DNA from: Agriotes lineatus
Taxonomy: Eukaryota > Arthropoda > Insecta > Coleoptera > Elateridae
NCBI GenBank assembly: GCA_940337035.1
Contig: CALNHX010003564.1
Coordinates: forward strand, 1-64,000
Length of the DNA: 64,000 nucleotides
Direction: 5' to 3'
The notes under the pieces were generated by a model, which worked only from the letters and a program-made list of their open reading frames with translations, did no database searches and had not been told where the DNA came from. This document shows positions 1-11,075 of the stretch, piece after piece (within the stretch, counting starts at the first letter, position 1; each line of letters begins with the position of its first letter). Made by a program: the position numbers and the translations under genes.

Positions 1-260
1 CTAGTATCCTTAGTTTAAATTTTATCCAAATTCATTCATAAGTAAAGGAGATAGGGACATGACCCTGGTCTGATTGTCACCCGGTATATCCGAAAGGCCA
101 ACAAAACTAGTGCATATAGAATTGAATGAACAATTCGAAATAGTGACGCATTTGGACTTAAAAACCCATGGAAGTGAAAATTTTGTGCTCAGTGTTAATC
201 ACGATAAGAAACTTTTCGAACTATACAAATTTATATCTTGTGTATTCCGTTGATACATTA

Positions 261-979
261 TACAGGGTGTTTAAAAATACGTTCTGATATTTTACACACT
301 TATAGATCTTATCAATCCAAACAAAAAAGTCCTAATAAACATGGGTCGGCAAACGCTTCATTTTCGGGATACAGTGTGTTAAAGTTTTTAAAAAAATCCG
401 TTTTTTATTGTTAGTTAAAAAACGCTTTGTTCGATTTTAATGAAATTTTTACAGTTTGTTTATAACTTTACGGGGTAACTTTTGAACATATTATAGTTGA
501 TCCAGTACTTCCAGCCACGTGCCCATGGCCCATGTCGGTTAGGTTTTTTCACAAAAAAATAACGCCCAATAGATGTTTTTCACTTGCCGTATATGTTTTT
601 AATAAAGCAACTAAAAGTGCAAATTTTTGTCTCTTTAAATTTTTTCGTATCTCTCTTCGTTTTTAAGAAAAAATAAAGCCCATATGTTTGCACGCCTCTG
701 AACCTATTAAGACAAAAACCAAAATGCTCCAATATCTCAAACACCCATTAGCCGATTTTAGTGAAACTTTTGAGGTTTATTGATACTATTAAGGATCATG
801 TTTTGGCGTACTTATATTTAAATTATTTATTCCAGGAGCGATCGCGATTTTTTTTTAAACTTTAACACCCTGTCTCTCTGAAACGAAGGGTTTCCAGACC
901 GATGTTTATTATTTTTTGTTTGTATTGATAAGATGTATAAGTGGGTAAATATCCGAACGTATATTTGAAACACCCTGTA
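261..979. mobile_element. Long-TIR element, non-autonomous, TA target sites
   Basis: Begins TACAGGGTG and ends CACCCTGTA, with TA on both outer sides (259-260 and 980-981), as expected for IS630/Tc1/mariner-type insertion. The outer 100 bp or more of each arm pair with each other imperfectly. The interior has no long ORF. Both the termini and the inner text (a run resembling 'cttcgttttcaagatacag' and a 'ttcgtatct' block) resemble the element at 27285-29916, which carries a transposase. I infer a deletion derivative or relative mobilised in trans. The 62-codon ORF at 941-1129 overlaps the right arm and is not credible. Confidence 0.75.
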
Positions 980-2002
980 TATGACTGGGACGTTTCAGTA
1001 TTGTTCAAAAATCTTTTATCTAATGTTCACAATGCATGGGTTCAAAAATGGCCAGTACATACCCCTAGTGTGCACTGTTGCCTAGAAAAGCAATGGATTC
1101 ATAACGGGCGATTCCTTGATCAATTCTAAGATAAAAAGTTCAGACTAACCTGAGACCTAAACGACTCCGTTTTCAAGGTACAAGATGTTGAAGTTTAAAC
1201 AAAAATACTTATTTTTTTAATTTGGAAAACGGCTAGAACTATTATAATGTAACTTGGTTTAGGTTAGTATTTCATAAAGTGGCCTTGTTCAGTCAAAATA
1301 AATTTATTTTATTTCCACCAGTGGCGTTTTTCGGGGCGACCTCAGTTACCTTAATTTAGAGAAATTTGATACGCCAAAAATCTGGTTGCTATTGTAATAT
1401 TGTTTGTTATTAAACAATATTTTCTAAAAACTTATTTAAACTGAATTTGGAAAACGAAGCCATGTAGGGCAAATTAACGTCCAATAAACGAAATTGCAGT
1501 TACAGATTTTTCCCTTTTCTCGAAAAAGGTTTATTCTATCAAAAAAATAAAAGATATATATAGTTATGATGACTCTACCACGTTGTAACGTGTATATTAT
1601 GTTATAATTGACTTCAACCGTACTTTAGTTTATTCTCAATCAATTCTTTTCAAAATTTTATTTTAATTAACTCATTTGCCCTTTTTAATTATGGATGATC
1701 AAGATTTTTAAACTGTTAGCTTCAGTAGAAAACATTTGACTGAAACACAGATCGGCTTCTTTAGAATCTAGACTGCTTCTATTCTGAAATTTGATTTTCT
1801 TATTTTTATGACAACCCGTACGTCTGTCACCTGACACTTTAAATTATTTTTATGCAAAATTAATTACATATACTTTCTCGTTACATATTTGTCACTCAAC
1901 AATATCAAATGGTAAGTACTCCCTTAATTTAAATTACCTCAATTCACTCTTTCTATATTCTCTTTCAATTTTTATTTAAATACTTGTATTCTGTCACCTG
2001 TT

Positions 2003-2284
2003 ATTGGACTCGACACTCTCTTCTACCAAGCCCAATGCATCCAGCAAGCTCACCAAGAACTCCCAATTTCCAAAAACGATGCCTGCACGAACTGCGCCAT
2101 AAAACACATCTGGATACTCAAAGACTTCCTTGCCCAAAACACGACAAGGCACCTACTAACCCTCTCTGGCAGCAATGCCAGCAGCAATCACCATCCACGT
2201 CGTCTTATCAAAATCCTCAAGCCACCGACGACCTGGTATCACGAACCTAGACTAGATGCAAGCTATAAGATGTCACTTCATTGA
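2003..2284 (+). other. Possible coding relic, 93 codons, unrecognised
   Basis: An open frame without an obvious ATG start ends at TGA 2282. Its composition is richer in C and G than its surroundings, and the translation reads like protein: an alpha-helical start, a C-x2-C pair about 30 residues in, then a Ser/Asn/His-rich stretch and a hydrophobic segment. A second overlapping frame (1984-2250) is Pro/Ser/Gln-rich and less convincing. I cannot assign a family. It may be an exon fragment of the host long-TIR element or of a captured gene. Confidence 0.2.
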
Positions 2285-2679
2285 CATGCTTGTCAAATTA
2301 GAAGTCGTTCAGATGAAAATCTCATATCCACTACATAAAACGCTTACTCTGCTAATGATCTCGATCTAAACTCCTTCCAGTAAAACCATTCCTTGTTATC
2401 CAATTCAGATAATGCAATGTAATTTGACAATAAACTCAGTTCAGCATCCCCTTCCAGATATTTGCTTTTGTAGATTATAACTGTATTACTTTGGTATTCT
2501 CACCACATCGTTTATCTTCATCCATATAGTCTATAGTCTAGCCTTTTTACATATTAATTTTATTTTTTACACCACGCCAATTTTATTTTAATTTAAAACC
2601 CTTTTATACACCAAATAGTGTTTTAAAAACTTTTATAAATGATTTATAGTTATAATTTCTACCGCTATAAATTGTATTA

Positions 2680-3953
2680 CGAGGGGACCGAGAAAAGTTC
2701 TGCCGATCTCAGGCCAATTTCTTGAGTATCATAATTGTCAAAGTTTTGGTAGTTGTGCCTGCAAATTTCATAAAGTTTTGTTTATTAACTTCTGATTTAT
2801 AAAACAGAATATAACAGGGTAATCGAAAATGGAAAAAATCGAGTACCGCGCTGTAATAAAATTTCTCACAAAAGAGGGAATTCACTTCACGGAAATTTCG
2901 GAACGTTTAAGAAATGTATATGGGGAGTCTGCACCTTCAGAATCTACAGTTAGACGTTGGGCAATAGAATTCAAACATGGAAGAATAAGCTTAGAAGACG
3001 ATGAAAGAAGTGGGCGCCCTGCAACTGCACTAAACGAAGAAATGGTGGCAAAAGTGGAAAAATTAGTTATCGAGGACAGAAGAATTACGGTGGATGAGAC
3101 AGTGAGAAGTACAAAGATTAGCGATTGGTCGGTAAGATCTATTTTACACGATCAGTTACACCTGAATAAGGTATCTGCCAGGTGGGTGCCACGCATGCTG
3201 ACATTTTTTCAAAAGCAGGATCGAGTCGACATTTGTCGTCAACTTTTAAATTATTCTGAAGCTGACCCTGATAATTTTTTTGACAAAATCGTTAGAATGG
3301 ACGAAAGCTGGGATCATCACTTTGATCCTGAGACAAAACAATCCATCATGCAGTGGCGGCACAGTAATTCGCCGCCCCCAAAAAAGTTTCGAGTCAAGCC
3401 ATCGGCCGGGAAGATGATGCTTTCAGTTTTTTGGGATTCAAGAGGTGTTATACTCATAGATTTTTTAAAAAAAGGACATACGATTACTGGAGACTATTAT
3501 GCGTCTCTTTTAAGTAAATTGAGGGACAATATTAAACTGAAACGCAGGGGAATGCTCAGCCACCGTGTCTTGCTGCAGCATGACAACGCCTCATCCCATA
3601 CTTGCGTTGCAGCAACTTCAAAAGCGGCCGAATTGGGTTTCCAAATTTTGCCACATCCACCATATTCACCTGATTTGGCACCCTCTGATTACCATTTATT
3701 TAGGAACTTAAAGAGTCATTTACGTGGAACGCATTTTAAAGATGATGAAAGTGTGAAAAGTGCAGTTTCCAAGTGGCTGGAGGAGCAAAATGCAGACTTC
3801 TATAAAAATGGGATTTTAAAGTTGAAGCATCGGTGGCACAAATGTGTGGATTTGCAAGGAGACTGTATAGAAAAGGTTAAAATTGTACAAAACGTTTCAA
3901 AATAAAAAACAAGTTAATCTTTAAGAAAGGCTAAATTTTTCTCGCTCCCCTCG
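2680..3953 (+). mobile_element. Mariner element, apparently complete
   Basis: A 1274-bp element. The left end cgaggggaccgagaaaa pairs with the right end, whose complement reads cgaggggagcgagaaaa, giving TIRs of about 20 bp or more with a mismatch. TA flanks both sides (2678-2679 and 3954-3955). It contains one uninterrupted transposase gene, about 149 bp of 5' leader and a short 3' tail. The length is typical of mariners (about 1.3 kb). It is nested in an older long-TIR element. Confidence 0.93.
2829..3905 (+). CDS. Mariner transposase, DD34D, uninterrupted
   Basis: A 358-residue transposase, slightly longer than the usual 340-350 of the family. In order: an N-terminal helix-turn-helix region (about 1-110; the first helices include the segment near SESTVRRW at 37-44), a WVPRML motif (119-124, usual form WVPHxL), then the DDE/D catalytic domain. 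The catalytic aspartates are D158 (RMDESW), D252 (QHDNASSH) and D287 (APSDYHLF). Exactly 34 residues separate the last two, the DD34D signature. YSPDLAP precedes D287. The start ATG fits the element's leader length and there is no upstream competitor in frame. The enzyme cuts and pastes the surrounding element at TA sites. All three catalytic residues and the full frame are present, so recent activity is plausible but unproven. The subfamily is not assigned. Confidence 0.95.
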   Translation: MEKIEYRAVIKFLTKEGIHFTEISERLRNVYGESAPSESTVRRWAIEFKHGRISLEDDERSGRPATALNEEMVAKVEKLVIEDRRITVDETVRSTKISDWSVRSILHDQLHLNKVSARWVPRMLTFFQKQDRVDICRQLLNYSEADPDNFFDKIVRMDESWDHHFDPETKQSIMQWRHSNSPPPKKFRVKPSAGKMMLSVFWDSRGVILIDFLKKGHTITGDYYASLLSKLRDNIKLKRRGMLSHRVLLQHDNASSHTCVAATSKAAELGFQILPHPPYSPDLAPSDYHLFRNLKSHLRGTHFKDDESVKSAVSKWLEEQNADFYKNGILKLKHRWHKCVDLQGDCIEKVKIVQNVSK

Positions 3954-4855
3954 TAGTACATCTTTCTGTATAAATTGTTTTTATACTAATCAATGAATAT
4001 CTCCTTAGTGATCTAGTTTAGCATCTATTTCAGAGTCCAACACACTATAGAAGCTTTATTATATTTGTCTAATACCCACTATGTTAAATATCTGGAGAAA
4101 GTACTTGCCATTAATTCCCCCTTTTTATTCCATATAAATTAAATTATGTTAAAATCCTACTGTTTCTTATGTAGCTTCATTTAATTGAATTTTAAATTCT
4201 ATTTCCTTTCTTTACCAAATACATTTTAATAATTTTGATATCCATTTCATACTTAAACTAATCTTTGTAATTTTTAATACTGTGTTCTTTTAATCTTATT
4301 AATCTGATTTTAAACCCCTGTACCAATACCATAACAATATATTGTATAGTTTCAATTGATGAAGCATTGGCTAAAAATCAGTGGCGTACAAGATTTTCCT
4401 AAAATGAGACAACTAAGGTGGCCCCGATGCACGCCACTGGTCGAAAAAAATAAATTTATTTTTACCAACCAATGCTACTTTATGAATTACTAATCTCCAC
4501 CAAGTTTCATTAGAATACCTCTAGGCGTTTTCCATATTTTTGAAAAAAAAATTGAAACTTCAACATACAGTATCTTGAAAACGAAGCCGTTTAGGTCCTA
4601 AGTTTGTATGAACTTTTTATCTTAGAATTCATCAAGGAATCACCCCTTAAAGTTTGTCTACGTACTTAATTAACAACCTGTTATTTATTGTTTATTGAAC
4701 ATTTTAGAAGAGGCAATTGAAAATTATAAACGGAAAGCGATGTCGAGGTATTATTTTGTAAATTGGGTTAGTTACAAATACCTTCCTGTATGTTAATTGC
4801 AGATTTTTCTATAATGCTGTGTTAGTGTAATGTGTTATTCTTTGTGTTTGTAATA

Positions 4856-7800
4856 ATAGTATATTATACATCAAGGTAGCGAAGCGCAGTATTATAACCT
4901 GAGCGCATATTAGATACTGAGCGCGCAGCGCGAAGTATCTAAAGCGCGAAGGTTATAAGACGATTCGCTACCGTGGTGTATATACTATTTTTTGCACTAC
5001 CAAACGGCTTCATACCTAAATTCCTAACAAATTTCGAAAACATTTTAACTGTCAACCTGACAATACAGCTCTTTAAAACGTCAAAATTAAAATAGTCATA
5101 TTTAGTAACTTAGCAATTTATTAGTTACCACGGTGAAAATTGTTTATTTTACTTTTTCTCCCTTGGTGGAGAAAGTCAACTTCACGACCTAAAGATAGGC
5201 CAATAACGGTGCGTTCTGAGACTAGTAGTGCAAAATAGTATATTATACATCAAGGTAGCGAAGCGCAGTATTATAACCTGAGCGCATATTAGATACTGAG
5301 CGCGCAGCGCGAAGTATCTAAAGCGCGAAGGTTATAAGAGGATTCGCTACCGTGGTGTATATACTATTTTTTGCACTACCAAACGGCTTAATACCTAAAT
5401 TCCCAATAAATTTCTAAAATATTTGAACTGTCAACCTGACAATACAGCTCTTTAAAACGTCAAAATTAAAATAGTCATATTTAGTAACTTAGCAATTTAT
5501 TAGTTACCACGGTGAAAATTGTTTATTTTACTTTTTCTCCCTTGGTGGAGAAAGTCAACTTCACGACCTAAAGATAGGCCAATAACGGTGCGTTCTGAGA
5601 CTAGTAGTGCAAAATAGTATATTATACATCAAGGTAGCGAAGCGCAGTATTATAACCTGAGCGCATATTAGATACTGAGCGCGCAGCGCGAAGTATCTAA
5701 AGCGCGAAAGTTATAAGAGGATTCGCTACCGTGGTGTATATACTATTTTTTGCACTACCAAACGGCTTAATACCTAAATTCCCAATAAATTTCTAAAATA
5801 TTTTAACTGTCAACCTGACAATACAGCTCTTTAAAACGTCAAAATTAAAATAGTCATATTTAGTAACTTAGCAATTTATTAGTTACCACGGTGAAAATTG
5901 TTTATTTTACTTTTTCTCCCTTGGTGGAGAAAGTCAACTTCACGACCTAAAGATAGGCCAATAACGGTGCGTTCTGAGACTAGTAGTGCAAAATAGTATA
6001 TTATACATCAAGGTAGCGAAGCGCAGTATTATAACCTGAGCGCATATTAGATACTGAGCGCGCAGCGCGAAGTATCTAAAGCGCGAAGGTTATAAGAGGA
6101 TTCGCTACCGTGGTGTATATACTATTTTTTGCACTACCAAACGGCTTAATACCTAAATTCCCAATAAATTTCTAAAATATTTTAACTGTCAACCTGACAA
6201 TACAGCTCTTTAAAACGTCAAAATTAAAATAGTCATATTTAGTAACTTAGCAATTTATTAGTTACCACGGTGAAAATTGTTTATTTTACTTTTTCTCCCT
6301 TGGTGGAGAAAGTCAACTTCACGACCTAAAGATAGGCCAATAACGGTGCGTTCTGAGACTAGTAGTGCAAAATAGTATATTATACATCAAGGTAGCGAAG
6401 CGCAGTATTATAACCTGAGCGCATATTAGATACTGAGCGCGCAGCGCGAAGTGTCTAAAGCGCGAAGGTTATAAGAGGATTCGCTACCGTGGTGTATATA
6501 CTATTTTTTGCACTACCAAACGGCTTCATACCTAAATTCCTAACAAATTTCGAAAACATTTTAACTGTCAACCTGACAATACAGCTCTTTAAAACGTCAA
6601 AATTAAAATAGTCATATTTAGTAACTTAGCAATTTATTAGTTACCACGGTGAAAATTGTTTATTTTACTTTTTCTCCCTTGGTGGAGAAAGTCAACTTCA
6701 CGACCTAAAGATAGGCCAATAACGGTGCGTTCTGAGACTAGTAGTGCAAAATAGTATATTATACATCAAGGTAGCGAAGCGCAGTATTATAACCTGAGCG
6801 CATATTAGATACTGAGCGCGTAGCGCGAAGTATCTAAAGCGCGAAGGTTATAAGAGGATTCGCTACCGTGGTGTATATACTATTTTTTGCACTACCAAAC
6901 GGCTTCATACCTAAATTCCTAACAAATTTCGAAAACATTTTAACTGTCAACCTGACAATACAGCTCTTTAAAACGTCAAAATTAAAATAGTCATATTAGT
7001 AACTTAGCAATTTATTAGTTACCACGGTGAAAATTGTTTATTTTACTTTTTCTCCCTTGGTGGAGAAAGTCAACTTCACGACCTAAAGATAGGCCAATAA
7101 CGGTGCGTTCTGAGACTAGTAGTGCAAAATAGTATATTATACATCAAGGTAGCGAAGCGCAGTATTATAACCTGAGCGCATATTAGATACTGAGCGCGCA
7201 GCGCGAAGTATCTAAAGCGCGAAGGTTATAAGAGGATTCGCTACCGTGGTGTATATACTATTTTTTGCACTACCAAACGGCTTCATACCTAAATTCCTAA
7301 CAAATTTGGAAAACATTTTAACTGTCAACCTGACAATGCAGCTCTTTAAAACGTCAAAATTAAAATAGTCATATTTAGTAACTTAGCAATTTATTAGTTA
7401 CCACGGTGAAAATTGTTTATTTTACTTTTTCTCCCTTGGTGGAGAAAGTCAACTTCACGACCTAAAGATAGGCCAATAACGGTGCGTTCTGAGACTAGTA
7501 GTGCAAAATAGTATATTATATATCAAGGTAGCGAAGCGCAGTATTATAACCTGAGCGCATATTAGATACTGAGCGCGCAGCGCGAAGTATCTAAAGCGCG
7601 AAGGTTATAAGAGGATTCGCTACCGTGGTGTATATACTATTTTTTGCACTACCAAACGGCTTCATACCTAAATTCCTAACAAATTTCGAAACATTTTAAC
7701 TGTCAACCTGACAATACAGCTCTTTAAAACGTCAAAATTAAAATAGTCATATTTAGTAACTTAGCAATTTATTAGTTACCACGGTGAAAATTGTTTATTT

Positions 7801-9783
7801 TACTTTTTCTCCCTTGGTGGAGAAAGTCAACTTCACGACCTAAAGATAGGCCAATAACGGTGCGTTCTGAGACTAGTAGTGCAAAATAGTATATTATACA
7901 TCAAGGTAGCGAAGCGCAGTATTATAACCTGAGCGCATATTAGATACTGAGCGCGCAGCGCGAAGTATCTAAAGCGCGAAGGTTATAAGAGGATTCGCTA
8001 CCGTGGTGTATATACTATTTTTTGCACTACCAAACGGCTTAATACCTAAATTCCCAATAAATTTCTAAAATATTTTAACTGTCAACCTGACAATGCAGCT
8101 CTTTAAAACGTCAAAATTAAAATAGTCATATTTAGTAACTTAGCAATTTATTAGTTACCACGGTGAAAATTGTTTATTTTACTTTTTCTCCCTTGGTGGA
8201 GAAAGTCAACTTCACGACCTACAGATAGGCCAATAACGGTGCGTTCTGAAACTAGTAGTGCAAAATAGTATATTATACATCAAGGTAGCGAAGCGCAGTA
8301 TTATAACCTGAGCGCATATTAGATACTGAGCGCGCAGCGCGAAGTATCTAAAGCGCGAAGGTTATAAGAGGATTCGCTACCGTGGTGTATATACTATTTT
8401 TTGCACTACCAAACGGCTTCATACCTAAATTCCTAACAAATTTCGAAAACATTTTAACTGTCAACCTGACAATACAGCTCTTTAAAACGTCAAAATTAAA
8501 ATAGTCATATTTAGTAACTTAGCAATTTATTAGTTACCACGGTGAAAATTGTTTATTTTACTTTTTCTCCCTTGGTGGAGAAAGTCAACTTCACGACCTA
8601 AAGATAGGCCAATAACGGTGCGTTCTGAGACTAGTAGTGCAAAATAGTATATTATACATCAAGGTAGCGAAGCGCAGTATTATAACCTGAGCGCATATTA
8701 GATACTGAGCGCGCAGCGCGAAGTATCTAAAGCGCGAAGGTTATAAGACGATTCGCTACCGTGGTGTATATACTATTTTTTGCACTACCAAACGGCTTCA
8801 TACCTAAATTCCTAACAAATTTCGACAACATTTTAACTGTCAACCTGACAATACAGCTCTTTAAAACGTCAAAATTAAAATAGTCATATTTAGTAACTTA
8901 GCAATTTATTAGTTACCACGGTGAAAATTGTTTATTTTACTTTTTCTCCCTTGGTGGAGAAAGTCAACTTCACGACCTAAAGATAGGCCAATAACGGTGC
9001 GTTCTGAGACTAGTAGTGCAAAATAGTATATTATACATCAAGGTAGCGAAGCGCAGTATTATAACCTGAGCGCATATTAGATACTGAGCGCGCAGCGCGA
9101 AGTATCTAAAGCGCGAAGGTTATAAGACGATTCGCTACCGTGGTGTATATACTATTTTTTGCACTACCAAACGGCTTCATACCTAAATTCCTAACAAATT
9201 TCGACAACATTTTAACTGTCAACCTGACAATACAGCTCTTTAAAACGTCAAAATTAAAATAGTCATATTTAGTAACTTAGCAATTTATTAGTTACCACGG
9301 TGAAAATTGTTTATTTTACTTTTTCTTCCTTGGTGGAGAAAGTCAACTTCACGACCTAAAGATAGGCCAATAACGGTGCGTTCTGAGACTAGTAGTGCAA
9401 AATAGTATATTATACATCAAGGTAGCGAAGCGCAGTATTATAACCTGAGCGCATATTAGATACTGAGCGCGCAGCGCGAAGTATCTAAAGCGCGAAGGTT
9501 ATAAGAGGATTCGCTACCGTGGTGTATATACTATTTTTTGCACTACCAAACGGCTTAATACCTAAATTCCCAGCAAATTCCGAAAATATTTTAACTGTCA
9601 ACCTGATAATACAGCTCTTTAAAACGTCAAAATTAAAATAGTCATATTTGGTAACTTAGCAATTTATTAGTTACCACGGTGAAAATTGTTTATTTTACTT
9701 TCTCTCCCTTGGTGGAGAAAATCAATTTCACGACCTAAAAATAGGCCAATAAGGGTGCGTTCTGAGACCTGTAGTGCAAAAAA
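4856..9783. repeat. Tandem satellite array, 13 monomers of 379 bp
   Basis: Monomers start at 4856, 5235, 5614, 5993, 6372, 6751, 7129, 7508, 7886, 8265, 8644, 9023 and 9402. The period is 379 bp, except two monomers of 378 with a 1-bp deletion each (near 6990 and 7690). Copies are almost identical apart from about a dozen variable sites. The last monomer (9402-9783) is the most diverged, as expected at an array edge. Each monomer has a 155-bp palindrome followed by about 224 bp of unique spacer with a conserved ttctcccttggtggagaa hairpin. No ORF runs through it. The array starts and stops inside the palindrome, so it is not bounded by complete units. Confidence 0.97.
5225..5379. repeat. Palindrome within satellite monomer (representative)
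   Basis: From gtagtgcaaaatagtata to its inverted partner tatactattttttgcactac, with nested pairs such as ggtagcgaa/ttcgctacc, aggttataa/ttataacct and agatact/agtatct around a GC-rich centre gcgcgcagcgcgc. The whole 155 bp can fold into one long imperfect hairpin, and the same structure recurs in every monomer. The arms are AT-rich and the core is CG-rich, a layout shared with other palindromes in this window (18869, 37181, 47976). Confidence 0.9.
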
Positions 9784-10202
9784 TAAATTAAAGTACAACA
9801 CATTTTGTTGATTGCAATACCTTCTAGAAAACCGGTTTAATAGTATTGGGTTAAATTTTGAAAAAATACACAATTTAGAATATTAAATTAAAAACTAGTA
9901 GATTATAGTTCTCAACAGGTGATAATAATAATAATAATTTATTTCCAGTTTTATCATACACTACTATGAGAATGGAAAGAAATACACTAATGAATGTGTA
10001 AGCATGAAAGACCCTATAATCTAAAGCAAATCAAAACAAATTAACTCATAATAAGCTATGAGTATACAAAATTATACTTAAAACAAATTAAATACAACAT
10101 GCTGAAGAAATTTGAATATAACATGCTACAGTAACTCAAAATAGCCGAATATCAACAAGTTCGGAAAAAAATGAGAAATAAAAAGACAATTTCATAGCGT
10201 GG
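9784..10202. other. AT-rich spacer with short (TAA)n run
   Basis: Non-coding AT-rich DNA. It contains a short (ATA)n run at about 9920-9942. No gene or element is recognised. It separates the satellite from a LINE relic. Confidence 0.6.
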
Positions 10203-11075
10203 TCAAAAAGTTATCGGATATATGAACTCATTACAGTCATAGCACGCTTTGTCAGATAAGAATGTCGTTATTTTACTGCAAAAGGGTTTGAAATTTACTT
10301 TTGCTATGGCTTCAAGAAAACAATTGAACAATTTTATACGAAGAGTTATTGGATTTCTGTCAGATGTCGGTAATCTATGGGGTGGAATAATTAGCATATT
10401 TGGATTTCTAGAGTTTGGTCTCCTGTTTTGATGAACATGTTTCAGTAGAATAAATAATGACGGTACGGTCAAAATCTTCAAATTTGGAAATTGCTGTTTG
10501 CAACTCTCATAAAATTTTAGGTTCTGAATAGAGCGAATACCTTTCTTCTAAAAAACGAAAACCCTATTTCTCTCTGCACAACCTCCCTAAAAATCAATGC
10601 CACATGTAACTTGGAGATGGAAAGTATGCATAGTATTTTGCTAGCGTTGTTTTCAGATCTGACATTTTCGACATAATTCGCAATGAGTAGCAATATTTGT
10701 ATAATTCTTTTGCAAGATTATTTATATGGCCCTCCCAAGATAAGTTTTTGTCAGTTTTACAATTTGAAGGCATCAGTCGAACTAAAATTAGGTTATTTTC
10801 TACACACCAAAAATTTATTTTGTCTATAGACTGCCTTGCTAACTTTTTAAGGGATTTCTAGCTGTTGCTTCTTATTACAAAATTAGCATCATCAGCAAAA
10901 AGCACACTTTTCCATCAGAAATAATAGCTGGAGAGAACACATAGGAGGCACTAGGGAGTCTTCGTTGTGTAATGCTAATCCGTCGACTGTTTTCTAAAAC
11001 TGTAAGGTAAGCCGTAAGACTATTTGTCTACTACCAACTAGGAAGGCACTTATTATATACGAAAGACTGAGGAGG
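10203..11075 (-). pseudogene. Dead LINE ORF2 fragment (reverse transcriptase and C-terminus)
   Basis: Reading the minus strand from about 11075 down, there is weak similarity to the middle of a non-LTR reverse transcriptase. A FADD catalytic box follows (complement of 10888-10899) in the context VLFADDANFVIRSNS, then a stop. After that comes the post-RT helical region (IDKINFW, then KLSWEGHINNLAKEL-like text), and last a C-terminal stretch (10203-10481) with LKILTVPSLF, a Thr/Arg-Asn 'N-M-L-I-I-P' block and a GIKLFN-like block. These are the usual order and motifs of a Jockey/CR1-like ORF2 C-terminus. Stops and frameshifts occur throughout and no 5' half is present, so it is a 5'-truncated inactive copy. 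The clade is not certain. Confidence 0.75.

Larger units (their letters stand above)
1100..4683. mobile_element. Decayed long-TIR element hosting a nested mariner
   Basis: The stretch at about 1105-1350 is the inverted, diverged copy of about 4400-4660. Both arms contain a 'ccttgatgaattctaagat'-like block, a 'cgttttcaag' block and a 'ccagtggcg' block. The right end reads aacaacctgtta, a decayed form of the AACACCCTGTA terminus seen in related elements here. The left terminus is not clearly preserved. The interior (1370-2677 and 3956-4390) is AT-rich with only one coding-like stretch. The mariner at 2680-3953 landed inside it, so this is the older insertion. It appears to belong to the same broad family as 261-979 and 27285-29916. 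Confidence 0.6.

Noticed and set aside
4856..9783. CRISPR-like array
   Set aside because: The repeats are 379 bp with no unique spacers, in a eukaryotic context; this is a satellite.
10249..10431. 60-codon plus frame inside the LINE relic
   Set aside because: Opposite strand of the ORF2 C-terminus, which has better motif support.
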